Assembly (NCBI GenBank): GCA_025345505.1 | Contig: JANVCC010000073.1 | Location: 6,672,355 to 6,736,354, forward strand | Length of the DNA stretch: 64,000 nucleotides | Direction: 5' to 3' | Source: Todiramphus chloris collaris | Lineage: Eukaryota > Chordata > Aves > Coraciiformes > Alcedinidae | Part shown: positions 13,194 to 29,234 of the stretch, piece by piece | Numbering within the stretch: position 1 is the first letter of the stretch | Layout: the number at the start of each line of letters is the position of its first letter | The notes under the pieces: generated by a model | The model's input: only the letters and a program-made list of their open reading frames with translations | What the model was told of the DNA's origin: nothing | The model's database searches: none | Program-made: the position numbers and the translations under genes

Positions 13194-16100
13194 ATGAAGG
13201 AGGACAAGGAAAACGCCAGGCCCAAGGAGCGGCGCGGCCCCGCCGCTGGGCCCGGGGCCCTGCTGGGGACGGGGACGGGACCGGGACCGGCGGCCGCCAC
13301 TGGCGCGGATTGCAGGGCCGGCGGCGCCGAGCTCGACCGCCTCGAGCGGCCCAAGGACAAGAAGGAGACGCTCAGCAAGGTGGGGCCTGCGCGCTGCTGG
13401 GTGCGGGTCCCCTCTCCCGCCACCCGCGGTAACGGGCCTGGCGCCGCCGCCCTCGGGGGGAGAGCTGGGGGCGCCCCGGGGAGGAGGGGAGGGCGGCGGC
13501 AGTGAGGTGCCTCCCGTCGCTGCGGGCCTCCCTGACCGCCGTCGTCGTGCTGCAGGTTGTGATCCGCCGGCTGCCGCCGAGCCTGACGAAGGAGCAGCTG
13601 GAGGAGCATCTCCAGCCCCTGCCCGAGCACGACTACTTTGAGTTCTTCGCCAACGACTCCAGGTACGGCCGCCGAGCCGCCCCAGGCGGCTCCCGAAAGT
13701 CGCCAGCGCCGCCAGCCCCGGGCTGGTCCCGGGAGGTGCCGCCGCTGGGTCAGCCTGGCTCTCTCGGTCTTGTCTTTCTGCAGCTTGTACCCACACATGT
13801 TCTCGAGAGCCTACATCAACTTCAAAAACCAGGAAGACATAGTCCTCTTCAGGGATCGCTTTGACGGCTATGTTTTTGTGGATCACAAAGGCAAGTGAGC
13901 AGTGCTCGGCTGTAGGTTTTCATCTCTCCTGGCGTGTGGGCAGCGTGCTGGTTGGCTTTTGGAGGGATGGGTGTTAGCAGCCTGACGTGCCACTGCCGAG
14001 TTGTTTGGTTTTAGTGCCTTAAATGAATGTCACGCAGTACTTCAGAGGACAAAGAAAATGTTGTAGGCTTTGTGGAAACTAAACTGATTATATGCTTTTT
14101 CTAAATGAATGTTGTACATTACATAAGTCTACATCAAGGTAGTAGGGGTATCAATATAAACTCCATTGTTACATTTCTGGTGTCATACCTGAGTCTAAAC
14201 TTTGACAAGTAAAAGTGTGTAGATGCTGTCGCTGTCCAGACTAAATGAAGCTGAGGTTAATAGTGTCACCTTCTGCTACTCCTGTCACCTGTTCTGTACA
14301 CTTCTAACAGTGTCACTTATTGTTTGGTCCAGTTTTAATTACAATTATTACTTGTTCTGATTTGCAGCTGAATCATCTTAACTCAGTAAAGGGAACACCT
14401 TGTTCTTTGCAGTCTAAGATATGAAAGTGACTGCTCTCTGCAGATAATCTGTAAGAAACAAATATTTTGTTTAATTCATTGGTTAAGCACCAGAGCAGTC
14501 AGTCACTGCTTTTTTTTTTCCTAAATAGATATTAGGTGTTGGGTACCTTTTGTGTTTTAAATTTTTTACTTCAAAACTGCTTACATTGGGTAGCACTAAA
14601 AGTTGTTAGTCTCTCAGTGATAGATCTTAAATTTATGTATTTAGCAAAAGCTTTAACAAGAGCTAAAGTGCTGGCTTTAGGAGGCCAAGGATTTTATGTT
14701 GAACTTTGTTTCAAGTACATGTGGTTTACGTTTCATCCAGACAGGTGTTTTATCTGATACAAAACTTTGTCCCCAAGATGCTTCCTCATTTAGGAGGGTT
14801 GCATGAGAAGGTTATACTAACACCTTGATCTTTGAAATGAGTTGGTTTGCAGTGTACCAGCACACTGTGGTTGCCATACCCAACAGCAATGCTGGATCTG
14901 TGCAGCCATAAATGTAACATTTTTGTCAAAAGATAAAACTTTAAAGGCAATGTGTTGCAATTCTGTTATGATTTGTCAAAAATTGTGATTTGCCACAGTT
15001 GTATTAACCTAAAATACTCTCTTCTACCTACACAGTGGATGCACAGTCTATAGGATGAAGATATTACATGGTGTGGTGTAGCTGAGGTGGCTGCACTGAC
15101 AGTTACAGGCAGACTTAAGTTTAATATTTCCTCCTTGTTATGAGTCTGTGAATTTGCTGTTTGCTGACATAGTGAGAGTGTTTAGTTTGTGAGTTCTACT
15201 GCCTCTAAAATTTTTTTTTAATTAAATGGCTTTCAAAATACAAGATTTTTTAATTTTTTTTTTATGTTGTGCAAGTATTGTCTTCTAGTATTGCTTCTCG
15301 TCAGGCTTTTCTTCGAGCTTTAGACATGGACAATATACTCAGTTTTATACCCGTGTCATCTCTATTTTAATGTATTGTTCTCCTCTTAACAGGTCAGGAA
15401 TATGCTGCCATAGTTGAGTTTGCACCTTTCCAAAAAGCAGCAAAGAAGAAGAGTAAGAAAAAGGATGCCAAAACTGGAACTATCGAAGACGGTATAACGG
15501 CCAGCTAGTTTGGTTTGCATGTGTAGATTTGAAAGTCCTAGCAGTCATTTGAATGTAATGTTTTTACTGTGACGCTGTAGTTTATCAGTAGAATGTTTGC
15601 TTAATTTTACATGAAGCTTGTTAGCACTGCTTTGTCAGCTGCAAAACAATTAAATAGGTTTGCCTTAGACAGAGATAATGCTGCAGCTCATTTGAGAGCT
15701 GCCAGTTTATGAGAAGGTGGCATATAAACAACACAGCTTATGCAAATCTAACCTAGACTTCCAGCAGTGTGCAATGCAGATGCTTTTCATGCTACAGTAT
15801 GTCTTCTCCCCCCTCTTTTTTCTTCCCCCACCCCCCCTTTCCCCTCCCCTGTAGATCCAGAGTACAAGAAGTTTTTGGAAAGTTACAGTGCAGATGATGA
15901 AAAATTAACCTCCACTCCTGAAACTTTGTTGGAGGAAATAGAGGCAAGAAACAAAGAGCTAATAGGTATGGAAATATATGTACTATAGTTACATTTTCCT
16001 GGAGCACAAAGAAATGTATGTGGTGTAATTTGAAGCTGTGATTCCTCGACCTTGAGGAGACTGAATTCTTTTGTGTTCTTGCTTGGTGTTTGTTAAACCT

Positions 16101-19100
16101 TTAGGCTATTGTTATTCAGTGTATTTTATTTTGCTCCCATGCTTCAAAATCATCTCTAGATTTAAGTTTTAGATGATAACCTTCCTTCCTGTTTTAAGAT
16201 GCTAGTCAGATGTTTGTTAGCCAGACTAGACTGCAAAGTGACTGCTTTTCAGTGAGGTGCAGTGATGTTTAATGCCAAATGCTGTGAACAGGCACAAGAG
16301 ATACTGTGGTTGGGTAAAATACACAAAAATGACCAGAGAAGGCTCTTTAAGCACATTACAAGTATTTCAAAGCAAGAGAACCTGGGAAAAGCCTGATGCC
16401 AACTGAATGTCCCTTTGCAGATAGGGGTACTGGATGTCATATTAATGTCCTAAAGAACTTTGTAGAGTCCTCATAGTTGCCACTGTTCAGGGCTAGGATT
16501 GGAATACTTGTTTCTCTGCTGTATTGCTGCACGTGAGAGGAGTAGGCTGGATAATTCATAAGGCTTCTTCATCATTTCATATAGGATTTTATTGTAGGTA
16601 TGGCAATATTTGATATGGCAAATTGTTTACATTTATTTTATGTGTTCTCTAGCTAAAAAGACTACTCCTTTATTGAACTTCTTGAAAAATAAACAGGTAA
16701 GACTTGTCTCCAGAATCTTCTTGTCGCTCACAAGTACAACTTGCTCATTTAAAGCATGAGTGTGTATATTGCACCGTGTGTATTGATAGATTTCTGCCCT
16801 TCCTTTTGTAGAAGAAGCTTCTGACTCAACTTACTTGTTAACAAGTGGTTCACATATTTTGAACTACTAGAACTCTGGCCTTTGTAGGAATGGTTCTGGT
16901 CACAGCTAAATGTCCCTCATGGCACTGCCAAACCAGACTCCACTTTAGTGCTTTCGTTTTGAACGTGGTTACGGCTGAAGTCCTTGTAGATGATCTCTCT
17001 CCTAGCACATAATCTCATTTTAACTTTTAGCCATGGCGAAAATCACAGATAGATTTAGTTAAAATTAGAATTATAAAGGCTGAAGCTGGTGTTGTGTTTG
17101 TGGTTTGGTTTGTTATAACAATATAAATTGAGAGAGGAAAACTAAAAAAAATGAAATGCTACCCTAACAGATTCCAGTTCACAATGGAACAATAGAGATG
17201 ATAGGACTTTTTGTATAATAGGGATGGTTTTTTGGTGAGTTATTTGGTGATGAAATACTTTATGACTTCGGGGCAGGGTATATTTTTAGGCTTAAAGGGA
17301 GGTTTTCTAGTGTGGAAACGCTATTTCTCTTTGCTTTTACACATGTAGAGATTGAGAGAAGAAAAAAGAGAGGAGAGGAGAAGGAGAGAATTGGAAAGAA
17401 AAAGACAAAGAGAAGAAGAAAGAAGAAAATGGAAAGAGGAGGAGAGAAGGAAGAGAAAGGAAGCAGAAAAACTGAAGAAAGTAGACAGATGCCCAGAAAA
17501 AGAAAGAGACAGATCAAAAGAAGAACCAAAGATTAAGGTCTAGAACAGTTCTTTATTATAAACTGTTACACTCCCTTCCCCTATTATTTGTATATCAGTC
17601 TCTCAAAATGTGCTTTGAGTATTGTGTGGAGAATCACATGAGTTTGGTGTTAGTAAATAACCACGTTTTTGTAACATGCAATATTAGGCATTGTAAAGGT
17701 TTACATGCTGTAATGCTTCATAGTAATATTTAAAGCTTTTGTCACGTGACTGTTGTACATGCTGCGGTAAACAGAATTGTGAATTCACTATGGAATGGAG
17801 AGTTATTTTTAAGCTTTCTAAAATGACCTGTTTTAGGAGAAAAACCCTAGTCTGTGTGGATTACGCTTACTCATACACTCCAGCTCGTAGAAATACTGCC
17901 ATTTGCAGTACTGTTACTTTAATGTTTATTTCTTACTGGACTGTGGTTCCTTTGCAATTTCGGTGTTGTGCCAGACAAGATGTATTAGAGTGAGCTTTTT
18001 AGTTGAGACTTCTGTTTTCTTTGTAGCTACTTAAGAAGCCTGAAAAAGATGAAAAAGACTTGGAGAAAAAAGAAAGATCCAAGAAACTGGAAAAAGAATC
18101 TCTGAGGGAGGAAAAAAATGCGAGTAGTGCATCTGCCAAACGATCTGATGGGGAGACAAAAGAAGAGAAGGCAAAAAAGTATTCCAGTACTTGCTATAAA
18201 TATATATATGTATATATAACTTGTTTCCTGATCATACTGAGGCTTGGGCTGCTCTGCCATGACCGTGTTTTGAAATCCCTCTCAAATTATTTTTCTGCTC
18301 TAAGGCATGGGATGTGTTCTTTGTGGCAGTGCACACCCTCGTGAGTACCAAAAGCTGTGTGCGTCACCTGACAGTTCTTCACTAGTGGACAGCTTTTACT
18401 GTTTTTTGCAACTCACTGTAGGAACTCTGCACAAGAAGCCCAGGTATAGGTGACCTGCAACAGGCTGTGAGCACTGTCCTTGCAATGAGAGAGTGATAAC
18501 CGTGGCACGAGGAGAGGTGTACTCCAGTTCCTAGTCTCTTTAAGTCTTGTAAAAGGTTGAAATGGGAAGCGTCATTCTCAACAGCTCTGTGATCTGTGCA
18601 AGGTTCAGTTCTGCCATGTCAGAAATAGAGGTGAGCCAGAGAAATTCAGGTGTTTTCCAAAGCCAGAGGAGACTCAGCCAGCTACGTGAGTAGAAGTCTA
18701 GGAAGTGCTAGCATCACTGCCATCTCTGGTTATCATGCATGAGTTGGGTTATTACAGCTTCCCAAAAGCTCCCTAGAACCTGCCAGTGTGTTGTCTTCAC
18801 ATTGCAAACTTACACCAGTATTACATTGATCTCCCAGCTCTGTTTGATGAATCTTTTGAGCTTAATATTCAGTTTTGTTTTCATACAGATCAGAAGATGA
18901 GTGTGTAAAGGACTACAGGGACCGAGATAGAGATTTTGAAAGAGACAGAGAATATGAGAGAGCACAGAGAGAGAAACTGAGACGCCAAGAAGAGGAGCGT
19001 CGGAGGCAGAAAGAGCGCTTTGAGAAAGAGAAGGTTTTTAGAAGAAAAGAGGAAGAGGTGAAAAAGGAGAGAGACTTACTCAGAGAAAAGGGAAAGAAAA

Positions 19101-20222
19101 TTGATCTTACAGAGTTTACCAGCAGCATGGACAAATCTGAGAAAGTAACCAAAGATGATAAAAAAGAGGATACAATTAAGAGGGATCGTATCAGAAACAA
19201 GGTGCTGGATTTCTTTAAATTCATGTGTTGATTCGTAGGGACCAGTTTGGGGGTTTTAGGATAAAAACCGCTTCAAGGAAAAGAACCATGTGTTTTCTCT
19301 GTTGAAAATTCTCTCTGTTCTGGTAACAGACTTCGCTGTTGTTAGAAAGTTTGCCCATTTGGCCACTAAACTTTGCTAAACTGTTTGTAATATTTCTTAT
19401 GACTGTGTAGGAATTAAGCCAGGATACCATGGGCTAAATTGTGAAGACACTGATTCCTTTTCACGTGCTGACTTAAGCCATAGGCTGTATCTTTAAGATG
19501 TTGATAGAGCATCAGTAATCTACTTGTATCTGCTGATGCTATAACAAAACAATAAAAATAATGTCAGCGTGGGAGTGAGATGGAACAGGTTCCCCCAAAA
19601 CAGGGACAGGACTGCTATGTGCAGAATATGAGAGAAAATATCCTGTATATTCAAGAAATAATGTCTTGCATTTAGTTTTATATACTCTACAAATCTGTTT
19701 TTGCAGCATCAGGGTGTGAATTTTCTATGTCATTAAAGGCACTATAGGGTACAAATGAAACTCTGGTTTTGAAGGAGCTTTGAAGTTGGCCTCTCTTGTG
19801 AGAGAGGTTGAGCTGATCTCATCTCAAGAGGAAGCTCTTTACAAATAACTTCAGCTATGTGCATTGTTCGCTGTGGCTTGAACAGGGGAGTTGCCTTACA
19901 ACAGAGAGAACCTTGCTTTGAGACAGTTGAAGTTATGTTGCCACCTTGGTGGAGCAATTTAACTTGGAACACCTTGAGAAGTTTTCATTTGAGCCATTTC
20001 CAGTATCATTGATGCCATAATAGCCATGATAACACAGAGCTAGGAAAGAGTCTAAAAAATTTTGATTTATTTCAGGATCGTCCAGCAATGCAGCTGTACC
20101 AGCCAGGAGCCCGAAGCCGAAGCCGATTGTGTCAGTATGAAGACAGCGCTGCAAAACCCACGGATCAGGGAGCAGATAAGAAACCAGAGAGTGAGACCAG
20201 TAACATGAAGGAAGAGGAGTGA
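13194..20222 (+). CDS. UPF3B: UPF3B, nonsense-mediated mRNA decay regulator (ten exons, 484 aa)
   Basis: Bridges the exon junction complex to UPF2/UPF1 in nonsense-mediated decay and shuttles between nucleus and cytoplasm. Exons: 13194-13379, 13556-13662, 13784-13890, 15393-15491, 15855-15965, 16653-16696, 17349-17537, 18027-18178, 18889-19201 and 20076-20222, 1455 nt in all, against about 483 aa in human. Residues 63-150 form the RRM-like UPF2-binding domain (starts VVIRRLPPSLTKEQLEEHLQ, then NDSSLYPHMFSRAYINF). Exons 7-9 are long Arg/Glu/Lys-rich helices. The last exon begins with the exon-junction-complex-binding motif DRPAMQLYQPGARSRSR at residues 437-453. The ATG sits 48 bp after the CCAAT box and is followed by an Ala/Gly/Pro-rich head. 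Intron 3 has a consensus GC donor (AAAG|GCAAGT). All other introns are GT-AG. Confidence 0.97.
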
Positions 20223-20530
20223 CTCGCATGCCAGCCTTATGTGTTCTGACTGTCTGTGCAGCCAAAGAGCATGTACTACGCAATCCAGAAGTGCCTTCGA
20301 AGCGAAGAAGGAACAGAGGAAGAAAAGGGGGCATTGTGCTGTTGGATGTTTCTGGTTAAAGAACCTCAGTCGTAGATTCGGAATTTGAAATATGTTCTCA
20401 TTGTATTTTCAGTTATTTCAATTTGTTTTCCCAGCATCTAACTACAACAGAGGAGAGAATTTTTGCAACATAGAAAGACTTTATGGCCTTAAGTACGATA
20501 ATAAATGAGTCATGTGGTCAGGAGGAGATG
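20223..20530 (+). other. UPF3B: UPF3B 3' UTR and poly(A) signal
   Basis: Ends at AATAAA 20500-20505, 278 bases after the stop, giving a predicted 3' end near 20525. No second hexamer of equal quality is seen before the RPL39 island. Confidence 0.65.
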
Positions 20531-21149
20531 ACACCTGGATCTAAAGCCAGCGCTCTACTGTAAAGCGATGGGAGCCAGCGTTGGATGCACTTAAGCAGAG
20601 CGAGCTGGAAGCTGCCCGGAGTTAACGCAGGTGTTGCCTTGTGTGGTGCTCCTACGTCAGGCGGTGATAGCTGAGTTGTGTGGGGCTAGCACCCAGACAG
20701 GGCCGCAGGCTGTGGTGGTTGAGGTACCAGTGAACAGGAGCCCTCGGGCCTGTCACGAGGAGAACGTCTGGCATCGCCGTAATAGCGCGAGGGAGGGAGG
20801 CACCTTCCTCTGCAGTGGTTCTCTGGATAAATAACTAAGTTGGAGTGTATGAATAAGCTGGCTTAATATTGGAATACTTCTTGACAAATTCTCGTGTAAA
20901 GTCTACCTACATTGAAATGCTTATTTTTTAACCGAGTGTAGCTGGTTTGAGCATCCTGTTCTTTTCCAGCCTTCTCCCTTCTATAGAATCCGCAATGTTT
21001 CCCAGCTCCTGCCCTCTGGGCACCGCTTCATCTTCCCTCATAACTTCAAGTATTGTTTTACAGCCCAGAAAGAGACCACCAGTAGCAGCTCCTCCTAAGC
21101 TAGCGAATTTTAGCCATAGCGATTTTGTACTAAACCCAATAAACTGGCA
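20531..21149. other. UPF3B-RPL39 intergenic spacer
   Basis: About 620 bp of mixed composition with no gene recognised, passing into the RPL39 CpG island after about 21150. Long open frames crossing into the island on both strands are composition artefacts. Confidence 0.5.
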
Positions 21150-21325
21150 GAAACTCGAGCGGCCGCCGTCCCTCTCTGAGCAGCGCCTGCGCCGAGGCGG
21201 GGCCTCCGGGCCGCCAGGGGGCGCGGGGCCCGCCGGGCCGCTCCCGCCTCGCTCTCCTCGCCTCCCCCCGGCCCTTCCGTCTCTTCCGCCGCCGCCATCG
21301 CCTGGACGCCGGGCAGCTCCGCGCC
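21150..21325 (+). promoter_or_regulatory. RPL39: RPL39 CpG-island promoter with TOP-like tract and CTCF-like site
   Basis: GC-rich DNA upstream of the RPL39 ATG. A pyrimidine-rich stretch, CCCTTCCGTCTCTTCCGCC from about 21273, fits a 5' terminal oligopyrimidine start as in other ribosomal-protein genes, so translation would follow mTOR signalling. CCGCCAGGGGGCGC at 21211-21224 matches the CTCF core motif. Confidence 0.65.
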
Positions 21326-23733
<2,408 letters not shown>

Positions 23734-24016
23734 GAGAGACTGTCTTCTGGGAACTCTAATGAAACACTGGTCTTTCTGCGTCAGATTGATACACCCCATA
23801 CAGTGCGCGGCAGCCCCCAAGGCATTCCTTCAGTAGTGCTGGACTGCAGTCCCCAGTGTTGGGTTGGTTGCTTGCTTGTTTTATAAGCTAGTTTGGCATC
23901 TTGATGTTAACTGGGGAAATCTTTAAGTAATTTGCATCTGAAACATGAAGACTGTGTTCTGTTAGTGTTCTTTCTTTCAGGTGTCATCATGAGTATTGAC
24001 AGTGTACAGGCTTAAT

Positions 24017-24022
24017 AATAAA
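24017..24022 (+). promoter_or_regulatory. RPL39: RPL39 poly(A) signal
   Basis: AATAAA within TTAATAATAAATACGGACC, 284 bases after the stop codon; the surrounding sequence resembles the end of mammalian RPL39 mRNAs. Confidence 0.75.
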
Positions 24023-24049
24023 TACGGACCTGAATGACTCGGTTGACAT

Positions 24050-27000
24050 TATTTCTTACATGTATGGTGGGACAGGATAAAAATCTTAACATTACTGTGA
24101 GTATAATCTCTCGGAGTGTGAGAAGCCTTGTCAGCTTTTTTCCAGCTAGAGCAGGCTGTGTCTTTTCATTTACTGTAAACCTTCAAGACCAAAGTATACC
24201 AGTTTTTTAAAGAAAAGGATTAAAAATCAGAATGGATTTTAGAGGAGCTGATTTGAGTAAAATCTTAAGACAAACTAAAGTAGCTTTGCAAAAAGGCTTT
24301 TAGAGGCTGGTTTGAGAAAGGCAGACTTCACTAGGCGATCCAAAGGCCACTGTGGCTACATAACTCTATTTGGAGTGCCAGCCTCTTACTGCTTAGCCCC
24401 AGGGAAGGCTCACTTACATATCTGGTAGATGTGTGACCTGTTACTAGAAAAGTAAGCAGCATTGTCAGAATTTGCTAAAGATGTGTCTGTGTAGCCACGG
24501 GGTGCATTTTATGGGTCTGGAAAACAAAGCACACTGAAAATGCTCCCCTGGGGAATGGGCTTCCCATTCAAGATGTTCTGGGGGTGTAAGGGGGGTCCAA
24601 AGTAACAAAACCTTTGTAAAACCAAGTCCATGTCAGTCGCCACCCTCTTCCATCCTGCCTACACATTGGATGCATGTCTGTTCCCAAGGCTGGTTTCTGT
24701 CACAGCTGCAGGGGCTCGACTCCACTGCTCTTTCCCACATGGGCCTTTTGAACCTCCCAGATGGAGCACATGGTGAAGTGTGTAATGCTTTTAAGTCAAT
24801 GGAAGAGCACAGCTGAACTGCAAGCGTTGAACAGTGTACGTGGTGGCCCTGTGGCACTGGACAAACTCTGGAGTATTAGCGGGCCAGAAGTGCTATAAAA
24901 ATACTGCCCCAAGGAGCAGGACTGCAGAGCTGAGAACAAGGGGTGATAACAGTACCAAGACTACCCATCCTGCGCCTGGGCAGCAGGGGCAAGGCTGCCC
25001 CTGGACACCTGCCCGTGTTAGCTGCAGGTGGCTCCTCATGAGCCTCGGGCCTGCAGAGCACTAACGGCAGCTCCTTGCTCCTGCACCACCAGGAGCTGCT
25101 CCAAGGTAGGACGTGGGGCAGGACAGCCCGTAGAGCCTGCCTGGGGAGTCAGTGCAGTGGAATAATCGGGTAAAGGAATCACTTAGGAGGGAGGGAAGGG
25201 AAGAATACAGCAAGGAGAGCGGTTCAGCTCCTGCAAAATGCAGTGCTCCTACAGACTAGTACATGATGCCTGCGTGTTCCCTGGAGTATGTACTAAAAGG
25301 AGGTTTGTTTGGAGCTCTGTTGGCTTGACCACGTTGGTCTTGATGTCAGCCAGATACAGCGTAATTTGAAACATTCTCAGCAGAAAGGAAATAACTCACA
25401 ATGTTGCTCAAAGGAGGTATTTTCAAAAGGGAGAGAGGAAAGGGATGGAACTGCTCAGTCGTTGGCACTCCAGCTCCTTGACGTGGCCATTCTCCGCTGG
25501 AGCCTGTGAATGAGTCCAGCCTGGCTGCTGCTCCTTTCCCTTCCGCAGTGCGGGCTGGGGACATGCTGTGGTCAGCGGGAGGTAACGGAAGGTGTGAACC
25601 TGTTCCCAGATGTGGCTGTGGCCAAGCCCATCCACTGGGTCACTATCAGCCACACTGAGGGCTGTGAAGTGCTCTGGTGCTATTTCTGGGGCTCCCCCTG
25701 CTGTGGTGGCTCAGTTCCGGGGTGGCAGCTTCCTGAGGAAGCTTCAGGCTGTCACACCTTCGACGTTGCTGCTTTTCATGTTGAGGGTAAACAGATGTAT
25801 CTCCATGTTATCATTTGTAGCAAATACAGCAAGCCGGGCAGCAGCATATGCCAGGCACGCATAACCAATGTATGCCTTGCTCAGAGCCTGTGACAGACTC
25901 TGCCTCCTAAGAGGTGCTGGAGGTTTCTGTGCACACAGAAGCAAGACCGTGATTTTTGCCAACTTCAGGACACTTCAGAGGTGTCTTCTAGCCTCTTTTC
26001 CTGCCTGGTCAGAGCCTAGTTTCTACTTCGTTATCAGGGGGAAGCAGTAAGTCACTGCAACAGGAAAGCAGCAAGCAACATTGACAGAGATGTTTCAACA
26101 GAGGCCCACGTGCTGCAAACGCTTTTACCCTGATGCTTTTTAAACCTCTGTGCCCTTCTCTTCGAAGCAAGTGGTTAGGATGTAACAGCACTGCTGAGGA
26201 GCAAAGACCATCCTCGGAGCCCTGCGACCTGCTCCCTGCCTCTCCCCATCACCACTGCTGGCCGGCAAAGCTGCTCGTAGAGTTCCTCTTGAATTGTGTC
26301 TGTGAGAACCTGGCTAAGGAGGAAAAAAGTAATTTTCATGGACTTGAAAATGGAAAGAGTTTTCCCCATGGCATTTGTGGGAAAACTTTCCTGTGCAATA
26401 GATTGAGCTCATTGTAAGATTGTCTCCCTATTACTATCATTACTGTGCTACTTTTATTAGATGGAAGCAGCTTCTGTGAAGGAGCTGCTTTGGAAAATAA
26501 GCCCTCATTTTTTTTTTTCCCCCATTTGACTGAATCTGCTTTTCAAATTGGATGTTAAAGTATGAAGTAAATTGTATGAAAACAAACCCCCTGAGACAGA
26601 GGGGTGGGTCACTGCAAGTGGCACGGCGCCGGGGGGCAAGCACGACATACAGCATCAGGAAGGGCACTGCCCTTTGAAGAAGATCCTTGTTTTGCTCTGC
26701 AGAGGAACCCTTGCAGGGCGGACAAGGCAGGAGCTGGCATTGCTAAGTATGTTGTAAGGCCCCCCCAGAGAAGCAGGGCTCTGGTCTTGCTCCTTCTGAA
26801 GTGACTGCCTAATTTGCATCGGAGCAGAATGTGGCTTCAAACCTGTGAGTAAAAGATGGGGGTGAAATGCTGCCTTCAGGGCATTTTGGTTAGCTGTCAA
26901 GGGGAGGCAAGTATGAAAAATCATTCAGTCGTATTTCAGTGTAACGTTTGCCAGTTAAGTTTTATTTTCAATGGGAATATTGAAGTCCAGGCTTCCTGGT

Positions 27001-29234
27001 GGAGCGTGACTAAGCCGCAGGTACAAATGCCAAGGAAATGGCTCCTTCAAGGAAATTCTCACTAACTCCACTGTTTACTCTGTGTCTTACTCAGACGAGG
27101 ATGTAAGATCCATCCCGCACCCTCTCCCTGGCAGCACGCTGCTGTGAAAGGGTGATGGAGCCCTAACAGGGCAAAAAATATTTCATTAGCCAAGCACCTC
27201 CCTGTCTTATCAATAGTGCTTTGGATACCAGAACTAAAGATTGCACGTGTTTTGACATCAGTGCTTTTCATGGAGTGCTGATGTGACTGGACTGGTTAGA
27301 AGCCAGCCTGCTGTCCCATGGCATGGATGTGGCCAGAGAAGTGCCAGAAGGAGGTACGTTGTCATAATCTATGAAAACATTAGGAAAATGGTGCAGATCA
27401 GGTATTAAATCCATTCCCAGTGTGTTCTGTATGTCTCCACTGCTGAGCTTAGTGATGAAAAAGATCCCTGGACACGTCTATGTGTCTATCCAGTCACTGG
27501 GTCACTATCAGCTCGTCCAGAGGCTGTTCTTCCAATGTATTGTCTTCTGCAGACCGGGTTATTCCAGTGTCCAAGCAGCATTTCAGAGCACAAATTGAAC
27601 ATAAGCAGGGTTTGCTCCAGGGCTGGGAAACCCACAGGCTCAAGTTCCCCAGAGAGAGTTACCTGTGTGTCTTTCTGCATCAAGGTGCAAATTCATCTGT
27701 GCAGCCAGGTCAGAGATCATCCTGAGTCCCTGGGTCACCTCTGCAGACCCCCAGAAAGGCAACTGGGAAGAAAGCACAAGTCCCCTCCAAAGCGAGGTGT
27801 CTCTGCAAGGGCTGCAGCTCTGCCATGGGGAACAGAAACTCCCCCATTGCTGTCTTAAGACTCTCTTCTCAAATGGGACTGCTATTTAAGGGAATAGAAA
27901 TGGTCTCGTGCTGATGAAAAAAGAGGAAGGGGCTGTTGTCTTTCTGAAGATATTTTGAAGCAGCACTGGCCTTCAAGGATGTGAAACTCAAGTTGAAACC
28001 AGCTGGGAGAGCTCCACTTGGTGAACATAAATGCAAATGCAGTTACTGGTAGGTGCAGGGTTGCGCTGCAGTGGGGATGTTTCTCAGGGTCATTTTTGAG
28101 TGTGACCTCAGTAGCAACAACTTTTCCATGGTTTTGAGCAATGAATCATTTTTCCAGAGCTGTTCCTGAACTCCAGTCCCCGTGGGAGCTGCCATGTGCC
28201 ATCCCACTGGGTGTTCGACCTGTGTCCATCCCCAGTGGGGCTGAGCACCTCAGGGTCCCCTGGACAGAGGTCCCAGGGAAGGGCTGCCAGGAGGACTTGT
28301 CTTGCACTTTGAAAGACTTATCTGGGCCCAGCCTCTGACAAACCAGGTACTCCAACTCTTACTCTATTGAGAAATAGCTTTGTCCATCATAAATAAGCAG
28401 CAACCCAGAGGAGGCCCATGTGGCAGAGATCTGGTGCTCTCAGAGGGAGCTGGAAAGCTCAGCAGCACCGTCTGCTTGGCTGCACCTGCTCTCCCTGCCG
28501 GCAGAGAAGCATCCATACAAGACTGGGTTAGGGGGTTGGTACTGAAGCCATAGTTGCTTCTCCATCATCAGCTCAGTGCCAGGCCTCTGGCATGATTGTG
28601 AAATATTTAATTATATTCTGCCAGTGTCTCCATCCAGGCATCCAAGGCACCACAACCAGTTCAACCTCACAGCATTGCTGGGAGCCAGGGCAGTGCTGAC
28701 AGCCTCATTTTACAGCTGAGAGAACCAAGTCACCAGGTTGCTGTGTGACCCACCTACGGTCACGCACAAAGACTGCCTGCAGCCCAGGATGGGCAGCCCA
28801 AATGTCCACCCCTGGCCCACAGCATGGGACACCATCTCCCATGGTGGGTTGTGTCAGCATCTCGCAAGGTGTCAGAGGAGCAGCTCCCAGCAGCAGGGCC
28901 TGCGCGTGAGCCCCCACTGTGGGACTGCTGCCTGTGGCAAGGAGACCCCATCAGCAAGGGCAGGGGGCAAAGCCCCCTCCAGGAAGAGGTGGGTGTTTTG
29001 GAAGGGCTGTCCCCAGGCAGTGCTCCTGATGGCTGTGGTTGCCCCATACAATCATACTGGCACAGCCCCAAAAGAGTATGTGAGACCTGAGGTGGCCAAG
29101 GTGCACTCGTGCAGGGGGTTAATCCCCACTTGGCCGAGATTTCGAGTGCTGACCCTCACCAAGTTCCCAGCTCCCTGCAGGCTCTTCTGGCTGCTCTTCA
29201 GCACAGGTTTGCAGGTGAATGGGCAAGGGGAGCT
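24050..29234. other. 5.2-kb intergenic region, no gene recognised
   Basis: Between the RPL39 3' end and the SOWAHD stop. Short open frames on both strands have no recognisable family, no shared exon pattern and no repeats I could name. The proximal part (28.6-29.2 kb) probably includes the SOWAHD 3' UTR; a minus-strand ATTAAA at 28606-28611 is a possible poly(A) signal. Confidence 0.5.

Noticed and set aside
12284..13798. 504-codon minus-strand open frame across the NDUFA1/UPF3B promoter
   Set aside because: It runs through the N gap, the tandem repeat and the antisense of UPF3B exons in CpG-island DNA; only GC composition keeps it open, and the real NDUFA1 is in another frame.
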